Shown here: positions 49,012 through 57,870 of the stretch, one piece after another
How the letters are laid out: every line of letters begins with the position of its first letter
Position numbering within the stretch: the stretch's first letter is position 1
Origin: JAVBLQ01 sp031553435
Lineage (GTDB): Bacteria; Bacteroidota; Bacteroidia; Bacteroidales; Azobacteroidaceae
Length of the DNA: 63,152 nt
Reading direction: 5' to 3'
Assembly (NCBI GenBank): GCA_031553435.1
Contig: JAVBLQ010000004.1
Coordinates: forward strand, 1-63,152
The notes under the pieces: model-generated
What the model saw: only the letters and a program-made list of their open reading frames with translations
Told to the model about the DNA's origin: nothing
Database searches by the model: none
Position numbers and translations under genes: made by a program

Positions 49012-50340
49012 ATGAAAAAAATATTGTCTTTATTTTTATTCCTTTTATTATTTGTATCTTACTCGTATGCTAAAAAAGATCCGGCTTATTCTCAACAAAT
49101 GGTTGAACGCAGGGCATTACAAACTTTTTTCAGCAATACAAAAGAACAACAGTTGGCAACCGCGCATTGGGACTATGTTCCCGGACTGGTAGCTAATGGA
49201 GTATTGAAAGCCTGGCAACAATATCCTGAAAAGACGGAATATTATGATGTAGTCAAAAGATATGCCGACCATTGTTTGCAAGGTGCAGACACTGTTCAGG
49301 TTGGCAAAAGCAACATAGATGATTTAGCTGCCGGAAAAATCTTTTTTATCCTTTATGAAGAAGAAATGAAAAAAGGCAATACTGTTGATGCCCAACGTTA
49401 TAAAAATTGTGTGACTTTTTTGAGAAATAAATTGAAATACGATCATAGTCGTATTCAGGAAGGAAATCCCGGCGCCGGAGGTTTTTTTCACAAAGCAATC
49501 TATCCCAATCAAATGTGGCTCGACGGGTTGTATATGGGGCCTGCTTTGTATGCTCAATATCAATCTGAATTCGGAGAAGAAGCAGGACATGAAGATAACA
49601 TGCAATCTTGGAGCGACATTGCATTGCAATTTAAAATTATACATCAATATACCTATGACCCTGTTAAACAACTGAATTATCATGGATGGTCAGCCACGCC
49701 TGATGATAAAAATTCTTTTTGGGCAAAAAAAGAAGATCCGTTTTTAGGATGTTCGCCTGAATTCTGGGGTCGTGGTATGGGTTGGTATTTTGCCGCTTTG
49801 GTGGATGTGCTGGATTGGATGCCTAAAAATCACCCTGATTATCAGCAATTAGTGAAAATTGTTAATGATGTGGCGCAAGGCTTGAAACGCTGGCAGGATA
49901 AATCAACCGGATGTTGGTTTCAATTATTGCAGTATAATGCTTCAAAAAAAGGAGATGGGGTAGGAGATAAGTCTTTGGATGGAAGTAAGTTTTATAATCA
50001 ATGTAACAATCCGGATTATCTGGAATCTTCGGCTTCAAGCATGTTTACGTATGCCTTTTATAAAGGAGTGCGTATTGGAGTATTGGATAAAAAGACATAT
50101 TTGCCGGTTGCAAATAAAGCGTACAAAGGATTGATCAGGCAATTCATTCGTGAAGGAAAAGACGGAAACCTGGAGATTATTCAATCTTGCGCATCTGCCG
50201 GACTTGGCCCTGCTAAAAATCAATCGCGGACGGGTACAGCTAATTATTATTTGTGCGGAGAAGACATTGCTGTCACAAAAAATGAAGGCAAAGCTATTGG
50301 ACCGTTTATTATGGCAAGTCTGGAACACGAAATAAAGTGA
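49012..50340 (+). CDS. Glycoside hydrolase family 105 (unsaturated rhamnogalacturonyl hydrolase-like)
   Basis: 442 aa from ATG 49012; signal peptide KKILSLFLFLLLFVSYSYA, so periplasmic. (alpha/alpha)6-barrel blocks PNQMWLDGLYMGPALYAQY with the catalytic Asp, WGRGMGWYFAALVDVLD, TGCWFQLL and GTANYYLCGEDIAV. Releases unsaturated uronic acids from pectin-lyase products. It stands alone here, with no SusCD pair. Confidence 0.93.
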   Translation: MKKILSLFLFLLLFVSYSYAKKDPAYSQQMVERRALQTFFSNTKEQQLATAHWDYVPGLVANGVLKAWQQYPEKTEYYDVVKRYADHCLQGADTVQVGKSNIDDLAAGKIFFILYEEEMKKGNTVDAQRYKNCVTFLRNKLKYDHSRIQEGNPGAGGFFHKAIYPNQMWLDGLYMGPALYAQYQSEFGEEAGHEDNMQSWSDIALQFKIIHQYTYDPVKQLNYHGWSATPDDKNSFWAKKEDPFLGCSPEFWGRGMGWYFAALVDVLDWMPKNHPDYQQLVKIVNDVAQGLKRWQDKSTGCWFQLLQYNASKKGDGVGDKSLDGSKFYNQCNNPDYLESSASSMFTYAFYKGVRIGVLDKKTYLPVANKAYKGLIRQFIREGKDGNLEIIQSCASAGLGPAKNQSRTGTANYYLCGEDIAVTKNEGKAIGPFIMASLEHEIK

Positions 50341-50353
50341 TTCATCCTAAAAA

Positions 50354-50944
50354 ATGGATATTTACAAAACAATAGAATCAGTATCGGAAGGAAATATTAC
50401 AGAGCAACGCAGTAAATTTATTGCATATGCCGTTCCCGTATCTACTCCGGAAGAAGTAAAAGAATATGTTGATAAATATCGCAAAGAATATTACGATGCC
50501 CGGCATGTTTGTTGGGCATATATGTTAGGTCTCGAAAGAAATATTTTCCGGATGAATGATGATGGAGAACCATCTTCCACTGCGGGAAAACCAATATTGG
50601 GAGTAATCAATTCTCATCAGTTAACAGACATTCTGATTGTAGTAATCCGCTACTTCGGAGGTGTAAAATTAGGAACAGGAGGATTGATTGTTGCCTACAA
50701 AGCCGCTGCTCAGGAAGCAATCGCGAATGCTCATATTATAGAAAAAACTGTAGATGAAGAACTTGGCATTTTTTTTGAATATCCTTTTCTGAATGGAGTC
50801 ATGAAAATAGTAAAAGAAGAGAATCCTGTTGTGCTTTCGCAAAAATTTGATATAAATTGCCAGATGAAATTAAGAATCCGTAAAAGTGAAAGTGAAAAAT
50901 TGAAAGCAAAGTTGTTGAAAGTGGATACCGTGAAAATCGAATGA
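50354..50944 (+). CDS. YigZ/IMPACT-family protein
   Basis: 196 aa. EQRSKFIAYAVPV, ARHVCWAYMLG, DDGEPSSTAGKPIL and VVIRYFGGVKLGTGGL form the N-terminal IMPACT domain; a short C-terminal ferredoxin-like DUF1949 follows. In bacteria it may bind translation components; activity undefined. Overlaps the next gene start by 4 nt. Confidence 0.95.
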   Translation: MDIYKTIESVSEGNITEQRSKFIAYAVPVSTPEEVKEYVDKYRKEYYDARHVCWAYMLGLERNIFRMNDDGEPSSTAGKPILGVINSHQLTDILIVVIRYFGGVKLGTGGLIVAYKAAAQEAIANAHIIEKTVDEELGIFFEYPFLNGVMKIVKEENPVVLSQKFDINCQMKLRIRKSESEKLKAKLLKVDTVKIE

Positions 50945-52821
50945 AAACTTTGTTATTCATATTATTTTTTCTTTTTATTCTCCAAATCTTTATACCCCCT
51001 AAAGCAATTGGACAACAAAACGGCAGGATTTCCCGTGACAGCATTGACTATTCCCTGAAAAATATAGAATATTCCGATACTACCGTACAACAACTTCCTG
51101 ATGCATATAAAAATATTAAGAAAAAGGCAACCAACAAATGGATGAATAGGTTGTATGATGTACTGGTTAGAGAACCATCTGCCAATGTTCCTGCCAGCGC
51201 TATAGAATCTATTGATGCCGATTATGTCCCGTATGAAGGTAAAATAATCCGAAAAATAGAAATAACCGTATTAAAACCTTTCGGAACAAGTATCAATGAA
51301 CCCGATTCTGTGAATTCCAGCAAATGGTTTAACAGAAAAGGAAATGCATTACACAACTCAACCAAAAAATTTATTGTACGAAATAATCTTCAATTTCGCG
51401 AAGGACAAGCAGTTGATCCTATTATAATGGCAGAAACCGAAGCATTTCTACGAGGCACTTCTTATATCAATGATGCACGGATTTATGTTGCACCTGTGCC
51501 TGATTCGGATATGGTGGATGTCAGAGTCGTAGTGAGAGACGTTTGGTCAATCGGTTTGACAGTTCATAAACTGGATCCTTCATCAGCCAATATAGAGTTT
51601 TTCGATAAAAACTTTATGGGAATTGGTAATCGATATGATGTCAGTGTAATTTATGATAAAGATTATCCTAAACATTGGGGATTCGGAATCGGTTACGGAT
51701 ATGATAACTTATTCAGAAGTTTTACGAATGTGAGTGCATCCTACTTAGATAATATTAGTTATAAAAATTTATCATTAAATGTAGAACGAGCATTGCAAAC
51801 ATCTTTAGATTACTTTGGTAAAGTTTCATATGATGAAATTAATTATCGTCCCAGTTGCGTTTCCTGGGATTCCATAACTCCTGATCATAATTCAAATCTG
51901 TCATTGGCTTTGGGAAAGGCTTTTACTCTTCCCGACAAACATTTTACCAAACGATTTGTAATTTCAGCAGCTTATTATCACAGAGATCCCAATTATCAAT
52001 TTTATCATCTTTCTGAAGATGATGAGATTCCCTATGCGTATACAAAAAATAAAACTTATTTAGCCCAATTCAGCTTTTATAAACAAGCCTATTACAGGCA
52101 ACATTTAATCAATAATTTTGGGACTACGGAAAATATTGCACACGGCTTCAATATCTCAACCCAAATCGGGTATAGTGATTTCGAAGATTATCGTGATGGT
52201 TTTTATGCATCCCTGGCAACCTCAGGAGGCAAGCAATATAAATCAGGAAACTATTACCTGTATGGCTCTATTTCCTCTTTTTTCAATGATGATGAAGCTT
52301 ATGGAGGTGTTTTAAAAACAGGATTACAGTATTTTTCTCCCTTAATGCGTTTGAAGAAAAGTCGTTTCCGGCATTTTGTAAATGTCGATTATACAAAATT
52401 ATTGAATCCGATATCCATCTTTGAAAATGTTCTTTATTATAGTAATAAAAGTACGTTGAATACTCATTTTTACGATTATCATACAAAAGGAGTAGAACGT
52501 TTGATGTTCAACCTTGAAACAGATTTTTTCAGCCCGATCAATCTGATTGGTTTTCGTTTTGTTTTTTACACTTTCTCAGATTTGGGATGGATAACTTCTG
52601 CTAGTGACTTGTTAAGCAAAAAAAATTTTTATGGCGGTATCGGATTCGGTATCCGGATTCGAAATGATTTGTTGGTATTTCGCACATTGGATATTCGTTT
52701 CGGTTGGTATCCGAAATTTCCGCAAGAAACATTTAATCAGTATTTTGATCTGAAGATGACGGAACCTAACGTATCTCCAAGTTTTGTTCCGAGCTATCCT
52801 AAAGAAATCCCTTTGGATTAA
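50941..52821 (+). CDS. Outer-membrane beta-barrel protein (BamA/surface-antigen-like)
   Basis: 626 aa. Signal peptide (about 1-24). Residues about 85-220 carry a POTRA-like repeat (IIRKIEITVLKPFG; NNLQFREGQAVDPIIMAETEAFLRGTSYINDARIYVAPVPDSDMVDVRVVVRDVWSIG). The rest is aromatic-rich, alternating beta barrel (NFMGIGNRYDVSVIYDKDY). This is the Omp85-like pattern, but with fewer POTRA domains than BamA. Cargo unknown. Confidence 0.82.
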   Translation: MKTLLFILFFLFILQIFIPPKAIGQQNGRISRDSIDYSLKNIEYSDTTVQQLPDAYKNIKKKATNKWMNRLYDVLVREPSANVPASAIESIDADYVPYEGKIIRKIEITVLKPFGTSINEPDSVNSSKWFNRKGNALHNSTKKFIVRNNLQFREGQAVDPIIMAETEAFLRGTSYINDARIYVAPVPDSDMVDVRVVVRDVWSIGLTVHKLDPSSANIEFFDKNFMGIGNRYDVSVIYDKDYPKHWGFGIGYGYDNLFRSFTNVSASYLDNISYKNLSLNVERALQTSLDYFGKVSYDEINYRPSCVSWDSITPDHNSNLSLALGKAFTLPDKHFTKRFVISAAYYHRDPNYQFYHLSEDDEIPYAYTKNKTYLAQFSFYKQAYYRQHLINNFGTTENIAHGFNISTQIGYSDFEDYRDGFYASLATSGGKQYKSGNYYLYGSISSFFNDDEAYGGVLKTGLQYFSPLMRLKKSRFRHFVNVDYTKLLNPISIFENVLYYSNKSTLNTHFYDYHTKGVERLMFNLETDFFSPINLIGFRFVFYTFSDLGWITSASDLLSKKNFYGGIGFGIRIRNDLLVFRTLDIRFGWYPKFPQETFNQYFDLKMTEPNVSPSFVPSYPKEIPLD

Positions 52822-52843
52822 ATCATTCTTTTTTATACTTTTG
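52812..52843 (+). promoter_or_regulatory. Promoter of ileS
   Basis: TTTG (52812-52815), 20-bp spacer, TACTTTTG (52836-52843): a consensus match. The -33 box overlaps the 3' end of the barrel gene. The leader then contains the palindrome below. Confidence 0.65.
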
Positions 52844-52854
52844 CATCTTAAATT

Positions 52855-52905
52855 AAAAACTAAAAGTGAAAAATTAAAAATTTATACTTTCCACTTTTAG
52901 TTTTT
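52855..52905. repeat. Palindrome in the ileS leader
   Basis: 14-bp arms AAAAACTAAAAGTG (52855-52868) and CACTTTTAGTTTTT (52892-52905). It lies downstream of the predicted start of transcription, so the ileS mRNA would begin with this hairpin, as an attenuator-like element or simply a repeat. No T-box (absent from this phylum) is expected. Confidence 0.75.
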
Positions 52906-52924
52906 CACTTTTAACTTACGTTTT

Positions 52925-55900
52925 ATGTCCAAAAAATTCGCAGAATATTCAAATTTCAATCTTTCTGAAATCAATAAAGAAATCCTGAAACGCTGGGATG
53001 ACGAAGATGTTTTTCACCAAAGTCTGGAAATCCGCGAAGGAGCTCCGTCTTTTGTATTTTATGAAGGTCCGCCTTCAGCCAATGGAATGCCTGGAATTCA
53101 CCATGTTATCGCCCGCTCAATCAAAGATATTTTTTGTCGTTACAAAACGATGAAAGGATATTTGGTGAATCGCAAGGCAGGCTGGGATACACATGGACTT
53201 CCCGTAGAACTCGGAGTTGAAAAATCTTTAGGAATTACGAAAGAAGACATCGGTAAAAAAATAACCGTAGAAGAATATAATGCAGCATGTCGCAAAGACG
53301 TGATGAAATATACCAAAGAGTGGGAAGATCTCACTCGTAAAATGGGGTATTGGGTGGACATGGATAACCCTTATATTACTTATGATAACAAATATATCGA
53401 AACACTTTGGTGGTTGTTGAAAGAATTGTATAACAAAGATTTATTGTATAAAGGTTATACCATTCAGCCATATTCGCCTGCAGCAGGTACAGGTTTGAGT
53501 ACCCACGAATTAAATCAGCCGGGCTGTTATCGTGATGTGAAGGATACTACTTGTACAGCTCAATTCAGAATAAAAAATCCAAAACCGGAAATGGCGCAGT
53601 TTGGAGATGCTTATTTTCTGGCTTGGACCACTACGCCCTGGACATTACCTTCCAATACAGCTCTTTGCGTAGGACCAAATATCGATTATGTAGCTGTGCA
53701 AACTTATAATCCATACACCAGCTTGCCGATGACGGCTATTATTGCCAAGGACCTGCTATTTACTCATTTCAATGAAAAAGCAGTTGAATTGGATTTGGAT
53801 GATTATAAATCTGAAAATAAACTTGTTCCATTCAAAATAGTTGCCACTTATAGAGGAAGTGAACTGGCGGGAATGGAATATGAACAACTGATTCCCTGGG
53901 TAAATCCTGGAAAAGGAGCTTTCTGTGTAATCACCGGAGATTTTGTTACAACGGAAGATGGTACGGGAATTGTGCATATTGCTCCGACTTTTGGTGCTGA
54001 TGATGATAGGGTTGCCAAAATAAACGGCGTTCCTCCTTTGATGTTGATAGATAAAGATGGAAATCGTCGCCCGATGGTCGATCTGACAGGGAAATATTTT
54101 AAAATTGAGGATTTAGATGCCGATTTTGTGAAAAATCAAGTTGACGTTGAGATATACAAAGAATATGCAGGGCGTTATGTGAAAAATGCCTATGATAATA
54201 AGTTGACTGAAAATGATGTAACATTAGACATCGATCTTTGTGTTATGCTCAAACAACAAAACCTTGTTTTCAAAATTGAAAAACATATACACAATTATCC
54301 GCACTGTTGGCGTACAGACAAACCGGTGCTTTATTATCCGTTGGATAGCTGGTTTATACGTACAACTGCCTGCCGTGAACGAATGATGGAATTGAATGAT
54401 ACCATCAACTGGAAACCTCAATCAACCGGAACCGGACGTTTTGGAAAATGGTTGGAAAACCTGCAGGATTGGAACCTGAGCCGTAGCCGTTATTGGGGAA
54501 CTCCTCTTCCTATCTGGCGCACAGAAGACGGATCGGAAGAAAAATGTATCGGTTCTGTTGCCGAATTAATGGAAGAAATCGAAAAATCTTTGAAAGCCGG
54601 ATTCTTAAAAGAAAATCCGTTCAAAAATTTCAAAACAGGAGATTATTCAAAGGAAAATTATGCTGTAGAAAATATTGATTTACATCGTCCTTTTGTTGAT
54701 AATATCATCCTGGTTTCCGGTTCAGGTAAACCGATGAAGCGGGAGTTAGACCTCATTGATGTTTGGTTTGATTCGGGGGCGATGCCATATGCGCAAGTTC
54801 ACTATCCTTTCAGTGGAGATTTAGGAGGAGCCTGCTTCCCAGCCGACTTCATCGCCGAAGGCGTTGATCAGACCCGTGGCTGGTTCTTCACCTTGCATGC
54901 AATCGCTACGATGATTTTCGATAGTATTTCCTTCAAAACAGTTGTATCCAACGGATTAGTTCTGGACAAAAACGGGAATAAAATGTCCAAACGTTTAGGA
55001 AATGCGGTTGACCCGTTTGAAACCATCGAAAAATATGGTTCGGATCCTTTGCGTTGGTACATGATCACCAATGCTTCGCCTTGGGACAATCTGAAATTCG
55101 ACATAGAAGGCGTGGAAGAAGCCCGGAGAAAATTTTTCGGAACCTTATACAATACCTATTCCTTTTTCGCATTATATGCTAATGTAGATGGTTTCAACAG
55201 TAAGGAAACGGAAGTCCCTTTCAATGAGCGACCCGAAATCGATCGTTGGATTCTTTCATTATTGAATACATTGATTGAAGATGTGAACGAATATTATGAA
55301 ACTTACGAACCTACCCGTGCAGGCCGCGCCATCAATGATTTTGTAAATGATCATTTAAGCAACTGGTATGTGCGCCTGAACCGGAAACGTTTCTGGGGAG
55401 GAACAATGGATGTGGATAAGTTGTCAGCCTATCAAACACTCTACGTTTGTTTGGAAACAATATCCAAACTGATGGCTCCGATTGCTCCGTTTTATGCAGA
55501 CAAATTATTCTGCGACTTGGTTTCGGTAACGGAAAAAGAAAAAAGTTCATCGGTACATTTGTCTGATTTTCCTGTTCACAACGATTCTTTGATAGATAAA
55601 GATTTGGAAGAACGCATGCAAATTGCTCAGAATATATCTTCCATGGTATTGGCGTTGCGTCGTAAAGTAAATATCAAAGTGCGTCAACCGCTTACTTGCA
55701 TCATGATTCCTGTTTTCGATGAGCATCAAAAACAAGCGATAGAAGCCGTTCAAAACTTGATTTTGAATGAAGTGAATATCAAGGAAATCAGATACGTGGA
55801 CAATGCAGCCGGAATTTTGGTGAAGAAAATAAAACCGGATTTCAAAAAATTAGGCCCCCGCTATGGTAAAATCATGAAAGATTTAGCTGCTGAAATCAGT

Positions 55901-56347
55901 AAAATGTCACAAACAGATATTCTTCAACTGGAACAGCAGGCAAGGATTGAAATTCCTGTGGCCGGACAAATGGCTGAAGTAGTACTAGACGATGTGGAAA
56001 TCATTTCCGAAGATATTCCCGGATGGTTGGTAGCCAATGAAGGCAAACTCACTGTAGCTCTGGATATCACTATCACAGAGGAACTTCGAAAAGAAGGAAT
56101 TGCCCGGGAACTGATCAATCGCATTCAAAATATACGTAAATCCAACGGATACGAAATCACGGATAAAATCAATGTCAAAATTCAATCTGATGACAGGATA
56201 AACGATGCTGTTACCGGATTCAAAACATACATTGCCAATCAGGTATTGGCCAATGGCATAGAAATTGCTCCTTTAACAGAAGGTACCAAACTGGATTTCG
56301 AAGATTTTGAACTTTTGGTAGTTGTGGAAAAAAGTGACGTATTGTAA
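52925..56347 (+). CDS. ileS: Isoleucyl-tRNA synthetase
   Basis: 1140 aa, class Ia. The HIGH motif appears as GIHH within PSANGMPGIHHVIARS at about 52-66, KMSKR at about residues 683-687, editing domain CP1 between them with TTPWTLPSNTALCV and GTGIVHIAPTFGADD, and the WFDSGAMPYA block. The long C-terminal part lacks a zinc-ribbon CxxC, like the eukaryote-like IleRS2 class (often mupirocin-tolerant in other bacteria). Charges tRNA-Ile. Confidence 0.98.
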   Translation: MSKKFAEYSNFNLSEINKEILKRWDDEDVFHQSLEIREGAPSFVFYEGPPSANGMPGIHHVIARSIKDIFCRYKTMKGYLVNRKAGWDTHGLPVELGVEKSLGITKEDIGKKITVEEYNAACRKDVMKYTKEWEDLTRKMGYWVDMDNPYITYDNKYIETLWWLLKELYNKDLLYKGYTIQPYSPAAGTGLSTHELNQPGCYRDVKDTTCTAQFRIKNPKPEMAQFGDAYFLAWTTTPWTLPSNTALCVGPNIDYVAVQTYNPYTSLPMTAIIAKDLLFTHFNEKAVELDLDDYKSENKLVPFKIVATYRGSELAGMEYEQLIPWVNPGKGAFCVITGDFVTTEDGTGIVHIAPTFGADDDRVAKINGVPPLMLIDKDGNRRPMVDLTGKYFKIEDLDADFVKNQVDVEIYKEYAGRYVKNAYDNKLTENDVTLDIDLCVMLKQQNLVFKIEKHIHNYPHCWRTDKPVLYYPLDSWFIRTTACRERMMELNDTINWKPQSTGTGRFGKWLENLQDWNLSRSRYWGTPLPIWRTEDGSEEKCIGSVAELMEEIEKSLKAGFLKENPFKNFKTGDYSKENYAVENIDLHRPFVDNIILVSGSGKPMKRELDLIDVWFDSGAMPYAQVHYPFSGDLGGACFPADFIAEGVDQTRGWFFTLHAIATMIFDSISFKTVVSNGLVLDKNGNKMSKRLGNAVDPFETIEKYGSDPLRWYMITNASPWDNLKFDIEGVEEARRKFFGTLYNTYSFFALYANVDGFNSKETEVPFNERPEIDRWILSLLNTLIEDVNEYYETYEPTRAGRAINDFVNDHLSNWYVRLNRKRFWGGTMDVDKLSAYQTLYVCLETISKLMAPIAPFYADKLFCDLVSVTEKEKSSSVHLSDFPVHNDSLIDKDLEERMQIAQNISSMVLALRRKVNIKVRQPLTCIMIPVFDEHQKQAIEAVQNLILNEVNIKEIRYVDNAAGILVKKIKPDFKKLGPRYGKIMKDLAAEISKMSQTDILQLEQQARIEIPVAGQMAEVVLDDVEIISEDIPGWLVANEGKLTVALDITITEELRKEGIARELINRIQNIRKSNGYEITDKINVKIQSDDRINDAVTGFKTYIANQVLANGIEIAPLTEGTKLDFEDFELLVVVEKSDVL

Positions 56348-56463
56348 CCTAATTGAATGTTTTTGGGTGCACGGTACACGGTGCACGAGTTGCTTACACC
56401 TGATAATGCACTGCGTCTGATAAACCGACCGTGCACCCTGCACCGTGCACCTTTGCACCCAAA
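56348..56463. repeat. GGGTGCACGGTAC palindrome upstream of the pqqD-like gene
   Basis: Outer arms TTTGGGTGC (56362-56370) and GCACCCAAA (56455-56463). The left 28 bp repeat 11716-11744 almost exactly. Inner words GTGCACCCTGCACCGTGCACC. Confidence 0.75.
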
Positions 56464-56492
56464 TTGTTTATATAGATTTCAAAATAAACATT

Positions 56493-56762
56493 ATGAAAAT
56501 AAAAAAAGACCTCAAAATCAGAAACATCGCCGGCGAAAATGTATTAATCATGCAAGGACACGTTGGTGTAGACATGACCAAAGTAGTATCATTCAACGAT
56601 ACAGCCCAATGGCTCTGGGATGAACTTCGTGATAAAGAATTTACATTGGATGATGTAATTCAATTGCTTACGGAACATTTCAATATTGATGAAGATATTG
56701 CAAAAACAGATGCCGGTAAATGGATCGATCAACTGTCAGCTTGTAATGCACTGGAATCATGA
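56493..56762 (+). CDS. PqqD-family peptide chaperone (RRE-like)
   Basis: 89 aa from ATG 56493; the upstream frame reads through the palindrome. VSFNDTAQWLWDELRDKEFTLDDVIQLLTEHFNI is the PqqD winged-helix signature; such domains bind leader peptides of ribosomally made, modified peptides and hand them to enzymes. Overlaps the next gene by 4 nt, so the two are translationally coupled. Confidence 0.92.
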   Translation: MKIKKDLKIRNIAGENVLIMQGHVGVDMTKVVSFNDTAQWLWDELRDKEFTLDDVIQLLTEHFNIDEDIAKTDAGKWIDQLSACNALES

Positions 56763-57868
56763 TTAATTCAGAACTACTGACTCAACCCCAACAGATATTA
56801 TTAGCCTTATTAAAACTTGCTCTATGGAATACGCTTCCCGATAAAGCATTGCTTGACAAGGCAGATGAAGCTATCTGGAAAAAAGTATTCCAATTTTCTG
56901 TAGATCAAGGCGTAATAGCTGTGGCTTTTGATGGCATAATGCTTTTACCTGCAGAATTGCAGCCTCCCCGTTCAATAAAATTACCTTGGGCAATCAATGT
57001 AGAATCTTTGGAACGCAGATATGATCGTCAATTAGCCGTTGCAAATGAGTTATCCGGCATTTTTTCGAAAAATAATATTAAAATGTTATTATTTAAGGGA
57101 GTTGGATTATCTGAATATTATCCGGTTCCTAAACATCGAGAATTTGGTGACATAGACATTTATCTTTTCGAAAAACATGAAGAGGGAAATCAATTACTGG
57201 TTCAGTATGGAGCCAGGAAAGATGAGAATAATTTGTTTAAATTAGATAAACATTCTACATTACATTATAAAGGATTTTCAGTGGAAAATCATAAGCATTT
57301 TCTATTTGATGAATTTCCTCAATTAAAAATGTTGGAAGATAGATTATTACAAACACTTGAAAGTACAGTATCTCCAATAGGAAAGATATTATTTCCTCCT
57401 CCTGATTTTAATGTTTTATTCTTGATGTGCCATACTCTTGGACATTTTATTCAAACGCCTCTTACACTCAGATCTTTCTGTGATTGGTCACTTTTCTTGA
57501 AAGCAAGTCAGGGAAAAATAGATTTTGCTGTTTATCGTCAATTGATGGCAGATTCGGGCCTCTTAACTCTAGCTGATGCATTTACGGCTTTGACCATTAA
57601 ATATATAGGGTTAGATCCTGAATTAACACCATCTTTAGAAAGCAATCCTATTATTGAAAATAAAATGATGCGAGAATTATTAAATCCTTTATCTTTCTTA
57701 AAAACAGAAAAAATGTCTGCTCTTAAAGTGATTTCGTATAAAACAAAAGCTTTGAAAGCGAGACGATGGAAATATGAGCTATTTTACCCCAAGCATTTTT
57801 GGAAATCAGTATTAAAATCCATTATCTTTCACATACAACATCCACAAGTCATAATGAAATTGAAATAA
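56759..57868 (+). CDS. Nucleotidyltransferase (NTP_transf_5-like)
   Basis: 369 aa, soluble. KMLLFKGVGLSEYYPVPKHREFGDIDIYLF at about 105-134 holds the nucleotidyltransferase DxD (GDIDIYL) with an upstream KG motif. The remainder is helical. This family is found in lasso-peptide and other peptide clusters of Firmicutes and Bacteroidota, where it acts on the peptide or on a phosphate placed by an HPr-like kinase; such a kinase is encoded at 62283. Confidence 0.87.
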   Translation: MINSELLTQPQQILLALLKLALWNTLPDKALLDKADEAIWKKVFQFSVDQGVIAVAFDGIMLLPAELQPPRSIKLPWAINVESLERRYDRQLAVANELSGIFSKNNIKMLLFKGVGLSEYYPVPKHREFGDIDIYLFEKHEEGNQLLVQYGARKDENNLFKLDKHSTLHYKGFSVENHKHFLFDEFPQLKMLEDRLLQTLESTVSPIGKILFPPPDFNVLFLMCHTLGHFIQTPLTLRSFCDWSLFLKASQGKIDFAVYRQLMADSGLLTLADAFTALTIKYIGLDPELTPSLESNPIIENKMMRELLNPLSFLKTEKMSALKVISYKTKALKARRWKYELFYPKHFWKSVLKSIIFHIQHPQVIMKLK

Positions 57869-57870
57869 TA

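Noticed and set aside
57799..57870. Upstream ATG start for the ABC exporter
   Set aside because: Would overlap the nucleotidyltransferase gene by 70 nt and add residues with no membrane or family similarity; GTG at 57871 fits better.
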